A stretch of 64,000 bases of DNA. Source: Acididesulfobacillus acetoxydans. GTDB lineage: Bacteria > Bacillota > Desulfitobacteriia > Desulfitobacteriales > Desulfitobacteriaceae. Below the pieces are notes generated by a model that made no database searches, was not told where the DNA came from, and saw only the letters and a list, made by a program, of their open reading frames with translations. Every line of letters starts with the position of its first letter. The stretch's first letter is position 1. Of the stretch, positions 8,183 through 16,981 are shown piece by piece. Position numbers and translations under genes: made by a program. The stretch lies in assembly GCF_900016645.1 (NCBI RefSeq), contig NZ_CDGJ01000134.1. One strand, written 5' to 3'.

Positions 8183-8368
8183 ATGACCCAGCGAGAGGAG
8201 CAAATTGTTGGCGCCATTTGGGGCAAGTTGGGGCGGCAGTGCCCGCCATGGTCTAATCGTTCCGCGGAGAACCGACCTCTGTCTGTGCGTTGCGTGGAGA
8301 TTCGATCCGAAACCGGTGTAAGAATGCCGGTCTTGACAGGGATCAGTAAGCGTCTTAAGATTTCTTAA
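8183..8368 (+). CDS. Small hypothetical protein (61 aa) in its own transcription unit
   Basis: A 61-codon frame begins at an ATG placed 6 bp behind a strong AAGGAGAT ribosome site. A TATAAT (8133-8138) lies about 45 bp upstream and a good intrinsic terminator (8349-8384) overlaps its stop codon. The peptide is basic (many Arg/Lys), has two Cys in its middle, and shows no membrane segment or family I recognise. The promoter, ribosome site and terminator argue for expression. The later half has an unremarkable composition and could be noncoding, so a small RNA is the alternative. Confidence 0.45.
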   Translation: MTQREEQIVGAIWGKLGRQCPPWSNRSAENRPLSVRCVEIRSETGVRMPVLTGISKRLKIS

Positions 8369-8384
8369 GCCGCTTTTCTTTTTT
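8349..8384 (+). terminator. Intrinsic terminator after the small gene
   Basis: AGCG-T-CTTAAG (8349-8359) pairs with CTTAAG-C-CGCT (8364-8374) around an ATTT loop, followed by TTTCTTTTTT. Confidence 0.8.
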
Positions 8385-8624
8385 GGGGCCGCAAGGCGGT
8401 ACCAACGAAGGATGAAAACCCGAGTGCCCGTTGTTCACCGCCGCTGGTTTAGGGGTTGTAACTCGGCTTTGCTGAGCCCAGGGCTGCCGTCCTAGAGCCG
8501 GATTCATGCCCGGGTGGTCCTTACGACCGCAACGGGCCGACTTTGCCGGTTTCGTTTGTCCCAAAGGAGTTTTGAAATGCCCCGAGATGTGAGAGAATAG
8601 ACTTAACGTGGGGGGTGTGGAATA

Positions 8625-9098
8625 GTGTTTAGCATTACGCACGGTGAGGTCAGCTTCGAAGAGACCTATGCTTTGATCAAGGCCTACTTGGCTCCGGACG
8701 AGAAGGGTGAATACCGCGTTTCTGTGGGAGCGGACAGTCAGAATTTCAGCTACACCAAGATCCCGATTATCATAGGAATTCACAAGGTGCAAAACAATGT
8801 GGGCAGAGGGGGAATCTTCTTTTCCGAAATCAAAAGGGTCAAGAGGATTAGTAACATACGCCAGAAGATTCTCTATGAGACAAATCTGAGCCTGGATTTA
8901 GCTGAAAAACTCCGGCAAAGATTTGCCCAGGATCATATTCGCAACGAAATCGCCATCCACGTGGATGCCGGATTCAACGGACCGACGCGGGACTATATTC
9001 CGGAAATAACCGGCTGGGTCAAAGCCTGCGGCTTCCGCTGCGTGGTGAAGCCCGATGCCTATATAGCCTCGAGCGTAGCTAACAGGCTGTCAAAGTGA
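8625..9098 (+). CDS. YkuK-like ribonuclease H-fold protein (DUF458)
   Basis: Encodes 157 residues, the normal size for the YkuK/DUF458 family, which has an RNase H-like fold but no settled function. Recognisable parts are VSVGADSQN near residue 32, the IIIGIHKV strand, and AIHVDAGFNGPTRD near residue 118. The acidic residues in these (Asp of GADSQ, Asp of HVDAG) fit an RNase H-like metal site. The GTG start at 8625 follows GGGGGGTG. It stands alone between two noncoding stretches. Function beyond the fold is not known. Confidence 0.85.
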   Translation: MFSITHGEVSFEETYALIKAYLAPDEKGEYRVSVGADSQNFSYTKIPIIIGIHKVQNNVGRGGIFFSEIKRVKRISNIRQKILYETNLSLDLAEKLRQRFAQDHIRNEIAIHVDAGFNGPTRDYIPEITGWVKACGFRCVVKPDAYIASSVANRLSK

Positions 9099-9646
9099 GG
9101 TCTTCGAAGAGGAAACACCCAGACAGCTTAGCCAGCAAAAAAATTCAACCTTTTTATGTATAATTGCCGGCTCTTTACGCAAAATACATCTGAGAGCACG
9201 CACTGATTGAGCCAAGATTTTCGAATACTTGACGAAAGAGTATTCGAGGGTCGGCCAAAGATTGTATCCAAGGAGTGCATCCGCTGATACAGTCGGAGGG
9301 AAGATTCCATACGGTTAGGAAAAGTTTCATTGCGGTCGGTATTACATATTGATTGCAATGAGGTTCCAACTTATCGTATGGGGTCGAGCGCAGATCATAG
9401 CGGGTGTTGTAACGGTCATGTTCAGCCGAGAGGTTGGGTATGGCTGGGTAAATATCTGTTATGGTCGAACGAACCATCAGTACGGGTGGCGAACTGTTTC
9501 GCCGTGGTCGCAAGATTACGGCGGGGCATTAAACCATTTGTATTGGTGCAAGGTAGATCAGGGACGTGCTCTCTTCAGTTTGCCTTATAACTGAGTCTAT
9601 TGGCAGATATTTCCGTTCTCCGGGAGGCGTTGTTGCAGATGGCGGG

Positions 9647-9685
9647 AAGATTCCGCATCACTCAATGGTGGTGCGGAATCTTTTT
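9647..9685 (+). terminator. Strong intrinsic terminator
   Basis: A 15-bp stem, AAGATTCCGCATCAC (9647-9661) with its near-perfect complement (9668-9682), has a 6-nt TCAATG loop and a short T-run. It ends some transcript from the 9.1-9.6 kb spacer. Confidence 0.8.
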
Positions 9686-9829
9686 GGGCAGGAATCTTCC
9701 CTGTCTGCGCAGAAATAAACATAAACGGCGGGTTTAAGCAGCAACGGCCGTTCAAACGTGTGTTCAAATACATGTAGTCGGTTTGGATATGGATCGGGGG
9801 CCCCGCCCGGCCTATTGTGCCGGGGGATC

Positions 9830-9859
9830 TTGACAAGCCCGGCTGGTTTACGGTAATGT
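9830..9859 (+). promoter_or_regulatory. Candidate promoter of icd
   Basis: TTGACA (9830-9835), 18 bp, TAATGT (9854-9859), about 75 bp before the isocitrate dehydrogenase start. Confidence 0.45.
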
Positions 9860-9936
9860 TCAGGCTGACAGGTGGGCTGGAGAGGTTTTTTAGTGCCCGG
9901 ACCCAGCCCAAGGGATAAGGAGGAAAATGGCGGCAC

Positions 9937-11151
9937 ATGAACAAAATCGCAATGCGCACCCCTTTGGTCGAGATGGATGGAGACGAAATGACCCGGATTA
10001 TCTGGCAAGCCATCAAGGACATATTGCTTTACCCCTATATTGATTTGCAGACGGAGTATTATGATCTCGGGTTAAAGAAAAGGGACGAGACCGAAGACAG
10101 GATTACGGCGGAGGCGGCCGCCGCGACGAGAAAATACAGAGTTGCCGTTAAATGTGCCACGATCACCCCTAATGCCCAGAGAGTTGAGGAGTACAACCTA
10201 AAAAAAATGTGGAAGAGCCCTAACGGGACTATCCGGGCGGCTCTGGACGGGACGGTTTTCCGCTCACCCATTGTCGCAGCGGGAATTCAGCCTCTCATAC
10301 CCAGCTGGAAAAAACCAATCACGATCGCCCGGCATGCCTATGGAGATATTTACAGGAATGTTGAATATCGGGTGGAGGAACCCGGTAAGGCGGAACTCGT
10401 CTTCACTAATCGTGAAGGGGAGGAGACGCGTCAGAGTGTCTTTGATTTTCCGGGCAAAGGAGTCGTGATGGGGATGCATAATCTCGACCGTTCGATTGCC
10501 GGTTTCGCTCGCTCCTGCTTCAATTACGCCTTGGACCTGAAACAAGACCTCTGGTTTTCGGCCAAAGATACGATTTCTAAGCAATATGATCATACCTTCA
10601 AGGATATTTTCCAGGAAATCTACGATAAAGAATACCGGGAAAAGTTCCGGGAAGCGCAGATTGAGTATTTCTATACGTTGATTGATGACGCCGTGGCCCG
10701 TGTGATTCGCTCGGAAGGGGGTTACATCTGGGCCTGTAAGAACTATGACGGCGATGTTATGTCAGACATGGTAGCCACCGCTTTCGGCAGCCTGGCCATG
10801 ATGACTTCGGTGCTGGTCTCCCCGGAAGGCTGTTATGAGTTCGAGGCGGCCCATGGCACTGTCACCAGGCACTATTACCGTCATCTGAGAGGGGAAGAGA
10901 CCTCCACAAATTCCATGGCTACGCTTTTTGCCTGGACGGGGGCTCTGAAGAAGCGCTCTGAGTTGGACGGACTGAGGGATCTGGCGGAATTCGCCCGCAA
11001 GTTGGAGACAGCGGCCCTGAAGACGATTGAAGCCGGGATTATGACGAAGGATCTGGCTCAGATTTCACAGCTGCCGCAGAAGAAAATTGTCAATACGGAG
11101 GGTTTTCTCTGGGCGGTGAAGCGCGAGCTCGAGAGAGAATTGCAGCAATGA
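9937..11151 (+). CDS. icd: NADP-dependent isocitrate dehydrogenase
   Basis: Encodes 404 residues of the short (type II, eukaryote-like) NADP-isocitrate dehydrogenase, which oxidises isocitrate to 2-oxoglutarate and CO2. Landmarks: VEMDGDEMTRIIW at the N-terminus, the substrate segment KSPNGTIR, KWPKITI-like KPITIARHAYGD, YDGDVMSD with metal-binding aspartates, and AAHGTVTRHY near the C-terminus. AAGGAGG at 9917-9923 lies 13 bp before the ATG at 9937. Another ATG (9927), in a different frame, sits nearer to the ribosome site and may slightly reduce initiation. In an anaerobe the enzyme likely supplies 2-oxoglutarate and NADPH. It appears monocistronic. Confidence 0.96.
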   Translation: MNKIAMRTPLVEMDGDEMTRIIWQAIKDILLYPYIDLQTEYYDLGLKKRDETEDRITAEAAAATRKYRVAVKCATITPNAQRVEEYNLKKMWKSPNGTIRAALDGTVFRSPIVAAGIQPLIPSWKKPITIARHAYGDIYRNVEYRVEEPGKAELVFTNREGEETRQSVFDFPGKGVVMGMHNLDRSIAGFARSCFNYALDLKQDLWFSAKDTISKQYDHTFKDIFQEIYDKEYREKFREAQIEYFYTLIDDAVARVIRSEGGYIWACKNYDGDVMSDMVATAFGSLAMMTSVLVSPEGCYEFEAAHGTVTRHYYRHLRGEETSTNSMATLFAWTGALKKRSELDGLRDLAEFARKLETAALKTIEAGIMTKDLAQISQLPQKKIVNTEGFLWAVKRELERELQQ

Positions 11152-11298
11152 ACCTCCGGGGGGAGCCGCCGGATGCGGAGGACCGTGGTATCCTGGTTAA
11201 GAGCGAGTCATGTCCAAGCTCAAGGGAAGGCAACGGATAGTCGCGATGCCTTTTCTGGAGTGTGCAATGTTGGGTGAAGGCAAGAAAGGGGGGGAGGG

Positions 11299-11340
11299 GG
11301 TCTTTCCTCTCCTGACTGGAGTCAGAAGTGTCCGGGCCCC
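11299..11340 (+). promoter_or_regulatory. Structured leader element, copy 1 (before EamA gene)
   Basis: A 42-bp segment is 35/42 identical to 16982-17023. It ends 6 bp before the start codon of the transporter gene. It can fold an inner CTGAC/GTCAG hairpin inside an outer pairing between a G-run just upstream and the terminal CCCC. No ordinary ribosome site lies between the element and the ATG. A shared cis-acting RNA or a mobile noncoding repeat are both possible. Confidence 0.6.
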
Positions 11341-11346
11341 TGGGTT

Positions 11347-12255
11347 ATGAAGATATCGCGTTCATTGTGGGCTGATCTTTTGCTGATTTTTGTCGCTCTC
11401 ATTTGGGGTCTCAGCTTTACGGCCGTCAAGGACGCCATTGGGATTATCCCGCCGATGGAATTTATCGGCTTAAGGTTCATGCTCTCAGCCCTGGTGCTGG
11501 GAGCCATCTTTTTCAACCGGCTCAAGAAGATGACCCGTCATGAATTACTGGCCGGTTGTGTAATTGGCTTGTTCCTTGCCCTCGGCTTTCTCGCCCAGAC
11601 CATAGGCCTGGCCTACACGACCCCCGGAAAATCAGGCTTTCTAACCAGTTTGTACATTATTATCGTTCCCTTTCTGACTTCGTTGTTTTATAAGAAGTTC
11701 GTCGGCTGGATGCCCATCGCTGCGGCAGTTTTGGCCTTTGTGGGAGTATGCTTGATCTCACTGGCCGGAAATGACGTATTGGGGTTTGGCCAAGGGGATC
11801 TTCTCTCCATCCTGTGTGCCTTTGCCTTTGCCTTGCAGATCTTGGCGGTGGCGCACTATGTCAAGAGGTATAATGTGTACGTTTTAACCGTGATCCAGAT
11901 TGTTGTCACGGGGATTATCAGTCTGGGCTATTCATTTGCGTTCGAACCGGTTACTTGGGTGCTGCCCGCTACGGTTTGGCTGGCTATGATTTATACCGGC
12001 CTGATGGCAACCTGCTTTGCCTTTTTGGCGCAGAATTTTGCCCAAAGACATACTTCCTCATCCCATGCGGCTCTGCTGCTTGGCTTGGAAGCTCCTTTTT
12101 CCTTGCTCTTCTCTGTCATCATCTGGGGTGAAGTCCTCACTGCCAGGAGCATTATCGGCAGTTCACTGATCTTTGCGGCGATTTTGCTGGTCGAGGTGAT
12201 CCCGTCATTTTGGCAGCCGGCTGGAGAGAGGAATACGGACACGACCGCCTCATAG
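11347..12255 (+). CDS. EamA/DMT family transporter
   Basis: Encodes 302 residues with about ten hydrophobic helices in two EamA repeats. LIWGLSFTAVKDAI and the PGKSGFLTSLYIIIVPFL segment in repeat one are typical of the drug/metabolite transporter superfamily (RhaT/YdcZ-like). The second repeat ends in ASLLLGLEAPF-like sequence (ALLLGLEAPFSLLFSVIIWGE). It sits in the membrane and probably exports a small metabolite or amino acid; the substrate cannot be read from sequence. It is preceded directly by a 42-bp leader element shared with the 17-kb nucleotidyltransferase gene, and it appears to be transcribed alone. Confidence 0.9.
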   Translation: MKISRSLWADLLLIFVALIWGLSFTAVKDAIGIIPPMEFIGLRFMLSALVLGAIFFNRLKKMTRHELLAGCVIGLFLALGFLAQTIGLAYTTPGKSGFLTSLYIIIVPFLTSLFYKKFVGWMPIAAAVLAFVGVCLISLAGNDVLGFGQGDLLSILCAFAFALQILAVAHYVKRYNVYVLTVIQIVVTGIISLGYSFAFEPVTWVLPATVWLAMIYTGLMATCFAFLAQNFAQRHTSSSHAALLLGLEAPFSLLFSVIIWGEVLTARSIIGSSLIFAAILLVEVIPSFWQPAGERNTDTTAS

Positions 12256-12402
12256 CGGCGATTGACCGGGACCGGTTAATGAGTACAGCTTCAGTCCGGC
12301 AGACCCTTGCCCGGGCCGAAGCGGATAAAGAAGTGGATGCAAGGTCTTGGAACCCGTGTCGTTAAATCTTTCCTCCAAGGTGTCCGCGCGGGTGCGGATG
12401 AG

Positions 12403-12960
12403 CTAAAGCTTCAGCCCGAGAGACACCATTTGCCGCGCCGCGGCGTGAATGGTATCAAGTTTATACCCCCGGCTCCTCTGGGTGATCCCGATCAGGTCAA
12501 ACTTTTCCGCCTTGACATGCATCAGGAATCTTTCCATGGACGTCAGGCAGGAAGTCAGGCCATTGCCGCTGCCTCCTGCGGCCGCCACGGCGAGAAAGGG
12601 TTTATCTTGCAAAAAGGTCCTGTCATTTCTGAAGGCCTCACAACGCCGCAGCCGATCGGTAAAGGCCTTGGCGGATTCGCTCATATCGCCCCAATACACG
12701 GGGGTGATGAGGACAAAGGCATCCGCGTCAGCCATGGAAACATGCAGACTCTGAAAATCATCCTGAACTTGGCACTCGTGTTCGTTGCGGCAAGGCCCCC
12801 AACCGTTGCCGCAAGCTTGGCAGTGGCCGATCTTGAGCCGGTTCAGATTGACCATATCAACCTGAGCGCCGGCCGCTTCCGCTCCTGTCTTAGCGGCGCT
12901 CCCACAGGCAGCGGTTAAACCTTCAATATTGGGGCTGCAGGTCAAGATCATTACTTTCAT
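12403..12960 (-). CDS. Flavodoxin-fold NAD(P)H-dependent reductase with a Cys cluster
   Basis: Encodes 185 residues. The N-terminal MKVMILTCSPN matches the FMN-binding loop of the NADPH-dependent FMN reductase/iron-sulfur flavoprotein family, and FVLITPVYWGDMS is the second flavin loop. A compact cysteine group, C.ACGNGWGPC....EC near residues 48-63, is the signature of iron-sulfur flavoproteins that bind a 4Fe-4S cluster. The protein likely passes electrons between a ferredoxin and FMN. TATAAT on the minus strand (12999-13004) and an AAGGATGG ribosome site precede the ATG. It stands alone, convergent with the transporter gene. Confidence 0.85.
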   Translation of the reverse strand: MKVMILTCSPNIEGLTAACGSAAKTGAEAAGAQVDMVNLNRLKIGHCQACGNGWGPCRNEHECQVQDDFQSLHVSMADADAFVLITPVYWGDMSESAKAFTDRLRRCEAFRNDRTFLQDKPFLAVAAAGGSGNGLTSCLTSMERFLMHVKAEKFDLIGITQRSRGYKLDTIHAAARQMVSLGLKL

Positions 12961-13207
12961 GAATCTAGTCCATCCTTTGCTTTGAATTTGCCGTGTCTAT
13001 TATAACACGTGCGGGGCGCGGAGTCGCGGTGGCGGTAGCCGGCCAGAGGTGATATAATTAATGATGAGTATTTACATGGGACTTGTGCGACCCGGACATT
13101 GCCTTGGCTGGGGCGTAGACGATTGTGCCGTCGGAGCCGGATTAAACCGCAGGTATGCGCGAGCCGGGGTGGGTAAATGATCGGTCGGGAACGTTAGGAG
13201 GATGGAA

Positions 13208-13924
13208 ATGATCAGCAGAATCGCCGAAGCCATAAAACTTAAAAATCAACCGGTAGCTGTCTTCCGCTCAGATGTTAGGCCCGAGGGGGCCCTGCAGTTT
13301 CGTGAGGGAAGGTGGGGCTGCGCCATAGCCATGTTAAATGCGGCCGCCAAAGGTCGCACGGCGGTCTTCGACGTTGCGACCACAACCTGTCAGGGCGGCA
13401 GAGTGGGTCTCGGTTTCAACCGCTTTGAGTTAGGTTTTATCGAGTACTTCCTGTCAACCGGTGGTGTGGGCGGGAGAGAAGGGGAATTTTACAAGAAGAG
13501 CCCAGAAATAGCGGCTCAATTTGCCGCCGGGTTACCTGACGTTGCCGCGAAGACTTACCTGGTTTTCAGACCCCTGTCCCAGCTGGCCGCGGACGAAACT
13601 CCTGAGGTCTTGATCTTTTTGGTCAATGCCGATCAGCTTTCTGCCCTCGTCCAGTTTGCCAATTTCGACAAACCAAGCCAGGATAATGTCAAAGTGGAGA
13701 TGGGTTCGGGCTGTCAACAAGCCGTACTCTATGCTTTAGCCGAGGTGGAGGCGGAGAATCAGAAATGCGTCATAGGGTTGACTGATCCTTCCGCACGGAA
13801 GTTTATCGACAAGGATGTGCTTTCTTTCAGTATACCTTACAGGCGTTTCCTCGAACTGGAGGCCCAGGTGGATGAAAGTTTCCTGACCAAAGAGACTTGG
13901 CAGCAGATTGCGGCTAGAATCTAG
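13208..13924 (+). CDS. DUF169 family protein
   Basis: Encodes 238 residues with DUF169 family marks: LKNQPVAVF near the N-terminus, the GRWGCAIAML cysteine segment, TTTCQGGRVGLGF, and MGSGCQQAVLYAL toward the C-terminus. The conserved cysteines suggest a metal or Fe-S ligand set, but no reaction is established. The ATG at 13208 lies 6 bp after AGGAGG (13196-13201); the ATG at 13202 abuts it and is unlikely. The gene ends 4 bp into a dead DUF421 gene on the other strand. DUF169 genes are common in strict anaerobes and methanogens. Confidence 0.88.
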   Translation: MISRIAEAIKLKNQPVAVFRSDVRPEGALQFREGRWGCAIAMLNAAAKGRTAVFDVATTTCQGGRVGLGFNRFELGFIEYFLSTGGVGGREGEFYKKSPEIAAQFAAGLPDVAAKTYLVFRPLSQLAADETPEVLIFLVNADQLSALVQFANFDKPSQDNVKVEMGSGCQQAVLYALAEVEAENQKCVIGLTDPSARKFIDKDVLSFSIPYRRFLELEAQVDESFLTKETWQQIAARI

Positions 13925-14332
13925 CGGCGCGACTTGTCCGCCAAACCTTCTCTTCTGTGCAAGTCCGCAATCACTTCTCCCAGAGGATTGACGGCCAGGA
14001 ACAAAACGTCTTCCGACGACGAAGCCCCCAAGTTTTTCAGTTGTTCGCCCAACCAGGTGTTGTCATGCTTAGTGTTTCGCAATTTATCCTTGTCGACCTC
14101 ACCATCAACAATGATCTCTGTGAACGGACCTTCCCCCCTTCCCGAAAGGTCAGGTCCCCGCGCGAGATCGATCTTCGAAACTGACTGATTCGACATTTCC
14201 CATAGCCGCTCCCGCTACCCAGTTGAAGTAGGTCAGCTGGGTTAATTGTGTGCTGCCAATGAGGCGAACCAGCAGTAACAAGATTGCGAAAGTAGCAAGA
14301 GCGCTAATCGTAAGGAATGGCCATAAGTACAT
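13921..14332 (-). pseudogene. DUF421 (YetF-like) membrane protein gene with internal deletion
   Basis: On the minus strand an ATG at 14332, after AAAGG, opens a frame encoding the first membrane helices of a DUF421 protein (TISALATFAILLLLVRLIG, then a QLTYFNWVAGAAMGN-like segment). The frame breaks a few residues later. Another frame continues with the cytoplasmic C-terminal domain (TEIIVDGEVDKDKL, NLGASSSEDVLFLAVNPLGE). A normal YetF protein is about 220-240 residues; here the middle (remaining helices and the domain start) is missing and the two ends are out of frame. A single deletion explains both. The terminal frame overlaps the DUF169 stop by 4 bp. Confidence 0.8.
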
Positions 14333-14646
14333 GATAGCCTTTCGTTTCCCCTCCTTAATTTCCACCCTTGCCAACGCCAAGGACATTTAGGCAAACTTAA
14401 TGGTAACTGTAATATGCAGAAGTTTCTGCAGCTCTATGCACTTTGCACCGGGGAATATTCTATATGTGATAGCTTTAAGGCTGGATAGTGCTAATGATTT
14501 CGTCAAATAATAAGTTTGCGTCAGCAGTGGTTTTACTCACACCGGGAGGAGTAGGTGCGGTCCGTCCCCTGTTAACCGAGAGGTAAGTATGGGGCTGGCT
14601 CGGGGGTCAGGTGCTGCCCGGACCCGGTTGAGGGAGGTGGAGAACC

Positions 14647-15666
14647 ATTAAATTTGGCATTGCCGGACCGGTTTCCAAGGATTACGTTATCTTGCCTTCG
14701 GGTCAGCGCTCAGAAAGATACGGGGCTGTGGCCTACAGTGTCAGTGCGTTGCTCCAACTGCTTGAACACTCTTCGGATCACGCGATTTGCCTTTCTCACG
14801 TGGCACCGGAAGATTTTGCTGCCGTGACGGCCCTTCTCGACCATCCCAACCTCGATTTAACAGGTTTGACCCAAAGGGACCGGGGCACGACCGAAATTGA
14901 ACTGACCTACCTTAACGGCAAAGAACGGCAAAGTCGCCAAAGCAACGTCATGCCGCCTTTCACCCTAGCCGAAATGGATTTGCTCGCAGAGTGCGAAGCC
15001 GTGCTCCTAATGCCACTGAATGAGAGCGATATTCCCCTGGCTTGCGTGCAAAAATTGAGAAGGGTGACAAACGGACTGCTTTTTCTGGATGTTCACGGCT
15101 TGATTACGGGGCTAAACGAAAGGGGAGAGAGGTTTAGAAAGAAGTGGGCCGATGCCGCAGCCTGGCTGCCAGAGATTGACATTCTCAAGATGAATGACAG
15201 TGAGACCTCCTGGGTGGCCGGCGAGCCGCTGAAGACCCTTGAGGAATTTGTGGAATTTGCCGCGGGGATTGTGGCCTCGGGGCCCGAGGCCTGCTGGATT
15301 ACTTTTGGTGACCGGTCTTCCTTGATTTCCTGGCGAGCCTGGCGAAGAGAGAAACGCATTTTCTGGGCCCAGGTACCGGTCGTCACGGACATTGGGCCTG
15401 TGCTGGACACGACAGGCTGCGGGGACGCCTCATCGGCCGGTTTCCTTTATAGTTACGTCAAACTTTTTCACAATCCCATTCACTCGGTCATTCTTGGCAA
15501 CACGCTCGGCTCGCTCAAAGCCGCGTCTCTGGAAACTAAGGCTTTCCCCCCTCTTCCGGAAATAAAAGGGGTTATTGTCACGCACTATGGCGAGTATTTA
15601 CATACGCTGCTGGACGATTTCCTAACCAGCAACCACCTCATCGTTCACGAATTCAAAGGAGGGTGA
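14647..15666 (+). CDS. PfkB family carbohydrate kinase with a probable ATT start
   Basis: Encodes about 339 residues if read from ATT at 14647. The PfkB fold is shown by the N-terminal FGIAGPVSKDYVI strand, AVLLMPLNESD, the VGQ-like GLLFLDVHGL strand, the NDSE segment (KMNDSETSW), and the ATP/anion-hole motif DTTGCGDASSAGFLYSY near the C-terminus. In this frame the only codons before the conserved N-terminus and after the TGA at 14629-14631 are non-ATG; ATT lies 6 bp after GGGAGGTG (14633-14640). The alternative, TTG at 14692, would remove the first beta strand. It heads a cluster of glycosyltransferase, nucleotidyltransferase and phosphomutase. The sugar substrate is unknown. Confidence 0.85.
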   Translation: MKFGIAGPVSKDYVILPSGQRSERYGAVAYSVSALLQLLEHSSDHAICLSHVAPEDFAAVTALLDHPNLDLTGLTQRDRGTTEIELTYLNGKERQSRQSNVMPPFTLAEMDLLAECEAVLLMPLNESDIPLACVQKLRRVTNGLLFLDVHGLITGLNERGERFRKKWADAAAWLPEIDILKMNDSETSWVAGEPLKTLEEFVEFAAGIVASGPEACWITFGDRSSLISWRAWRREKRIFWAQVPVVTDIGPVLDTTGCGDASSAGFLYSYVKLFHNPIHSVILGNTLGSLKAASLETKAFPPLPEIKGVIVTHYGEYLHTLLDDFLTSNHLIVHEFKGG

Positions 15667-15670
15667 AAGG

Positions 15671-16861
15671 GTGAAAGTCCTATGTACGGCGCAAGTGGGA
15701 GGGACGGCTCTGGGTCAGACCATGCGCGTAGTGGCGGTGGCGAAGGAGCTTAAACGCCGGGGCCATCAAGTCAAGATTTTGGCGGGAGAAAAACAAATCC
15801 CCCTCATGCAAAGTCAAGGCTTGGATTCCATTCCCATGCCGACCTTGGCGATCGATTTTCCCTTTGGAGCCATGTGGGGCGCCGGTGGGGAACCGAGAGA
15901 AGAAGTGATGGCTCGTCTTAAGAAAAGCATAGAACCGCTGGCCAAAGCGGAGCAGGAAATTGTGCGGCGGGAAAAGCCTGAGGTTCTGGTTTGCGCCAGT
16001 TTCACCGGGCCGTCGTCGGCCAGGGCCTGTGATATCCCCTGCGCGATGGTCGTGCTGCAGCCTCACGGGCGAAAAACCATGGAGTTTGCCACGCAGCGGC
16101 TGCAGGCCGGGACGCGGTTTTTGGAAATGCTCAAAGCGGTAAACCTCATCATCATGGAGGGCATGCCGGAACTCGACGGAGGGATAGCGGCAGAGATCAA
16201 AGGGGAATGGGCCGAAGCCTTGCGTGAAAAAGTGCGTTTCACCGGCCCGCTTTTGCCGGAATCTCCGGAAAACCTGCCCGCACGGGAAGAACTCAAGCTC
16301 CGCTACGGCGGCAGGCAAGAGGGCGCTTTGGTTTACGTGACGATAGGGGGAGGTACTCCGTTAATCGGCAAGGATTTTCTTTCTCTGGTTCTGGAGGCTT
16401 TTCGCCCCCTACCGGACGTGCACGTGGTCATGGCCACCGGTTTAGCGCTTGAACCGGGGGAATTGGCAGAGTACGATCCGCCGCCGAATGTTTCGGTCCG
16501 CGGTTTTGTTCCCGGCCTGGAATTGATTAAGGCGAGCGATGTGACGGTTTTTCACGGGGGCTCGTCAACTCTGATGACTTGCCTGGCCTGCGGGACACCG
16601 GGCGTGGTGGTGCCTTCCATGGTCGAACAGGAAGATAACGGGGCCGTGCTGGCCGCCAACGGTGCGGGTATCGTCTTGGCTAAGAACGGTTTGACAGCGG
16701 CGGCTTTAGCAGCTGCTGTGCAGAAAATTCTTCAAGACCCCGCTTTCCGGAGAAATGCCCAAAAGCTGAGACAGTTGGGGGAAAAATACGGGGGTGCCTC
16801 AGCCGCGGCCAAAATGGTTGAAGAAATGTCTAAGCAGGAGCTGAGCGCGAAGTTACCTTAA
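15671..16861 (+). CDS. Glycosyltransferase, GT1/MGT-like
   Basis: Encodes 396 residues with the two Rossmann halves of a GT-B enzyme. The N-terminal half begins with a VGGTALGQTMRVVAVAKEL segment typical of UDP/TDP-glycosyltransferases that act on small acceptors. The C-terminal donor site has VYVTIGGGTPL, the RGFVPGLELIKASDVTVFHGGSSTLMTCL region with the HGGSST motif, and the PSMVEQEDNGAVLA donor-contact region. GTG at 15671 follows GGAGGGTG, only 4 bp after the kinase stop, so the two are cotranscribed. It would transfer the sugar activated by the downstream NTP-transferase and mutase; the acceptor cannot be predicted. Confidence 0.88.
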   Translation: MKVLCTAQVGGTALGQTMRVVAVAKELKRRGHQVKILAGEKQIPLMQSQGLDSIPMPTLAIDFPFGAMWGAGGEPREEVMARLKKSIEPLAKAEQEIVRREKPEVLVCASFTGPSSARACDIPCAMVVLQPHGRKTMEFATQRLQAGTRFLEMLKAVNLIIMEGMPELDGGIAAEIKGEWAEALREKVRFTGPLLPESPENLPAREELKLRYGGRQEGALVYVTIGGGTPLIGKDFLSLVLEAFRPLPDVHVVMATGLALEPGELAEYDPPPNVSVRGFVPGLELIKASDVTVFHGGSSTLMTCLACGTPGVVVPSMVEQEDNGAVLAANGAGIVLAKNGLTAAALAAAVQKILQDPAFRRNAQKLRQLGEKYGGASAAAKMVEEMSKQELSAKLP

Positions 16862-16873
16862 AGTTCTGCAAGC

Positions 16874-16973
16874 AGACGATAGTTGAACACAATGAAGAAA
16901 GGAAAGGAAAGAAAGCGGAGGAAATCAAAAATGCAAATTAGACGATAGTTGAACATAATGAAGAAAGGAAAGG
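16874..16973 (+). repeat. Two 34-bp direct repeats
   Basis: Units 16874-16907 and 16940-16973 are identical but for one base, with a 66-bp period. They begin AGACGATAGTTGAACA and end in an AAGGAAAGG purine tract. They fill most of the spacer before the structured leader of the nucleotidyltransferase gene. Their role is unknown. Confidence 0.85.
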
Positions 16974-16981
16974 GGAAAAGG

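Larger units (their letters stand above)
9099..9936. other. Long spacer without a convincing gene
   Basis: Overlapping open frames of 80-110 codons occur on both strands (for example plus 9349-9594, minus 9175-9513). None has a good ribosome site or recognisable domain, and the base composition is more AT-rich than the neighbouring genes. A strong terminator at 9647-9685 follows the plus-strand frame, so a small transcript may end there. The stretch could hold a decayed gene or a noncoding RNA; I cannot decide. Confidence 0.5.

Noticed and set aside
9175..9594. Overlapping 80-112 codon frames on both strands
   Set aside because: Mutually overlapping, without ribosome sites or domain features; a transcript may exist because of the terminator at 9647 but no protein is supported.
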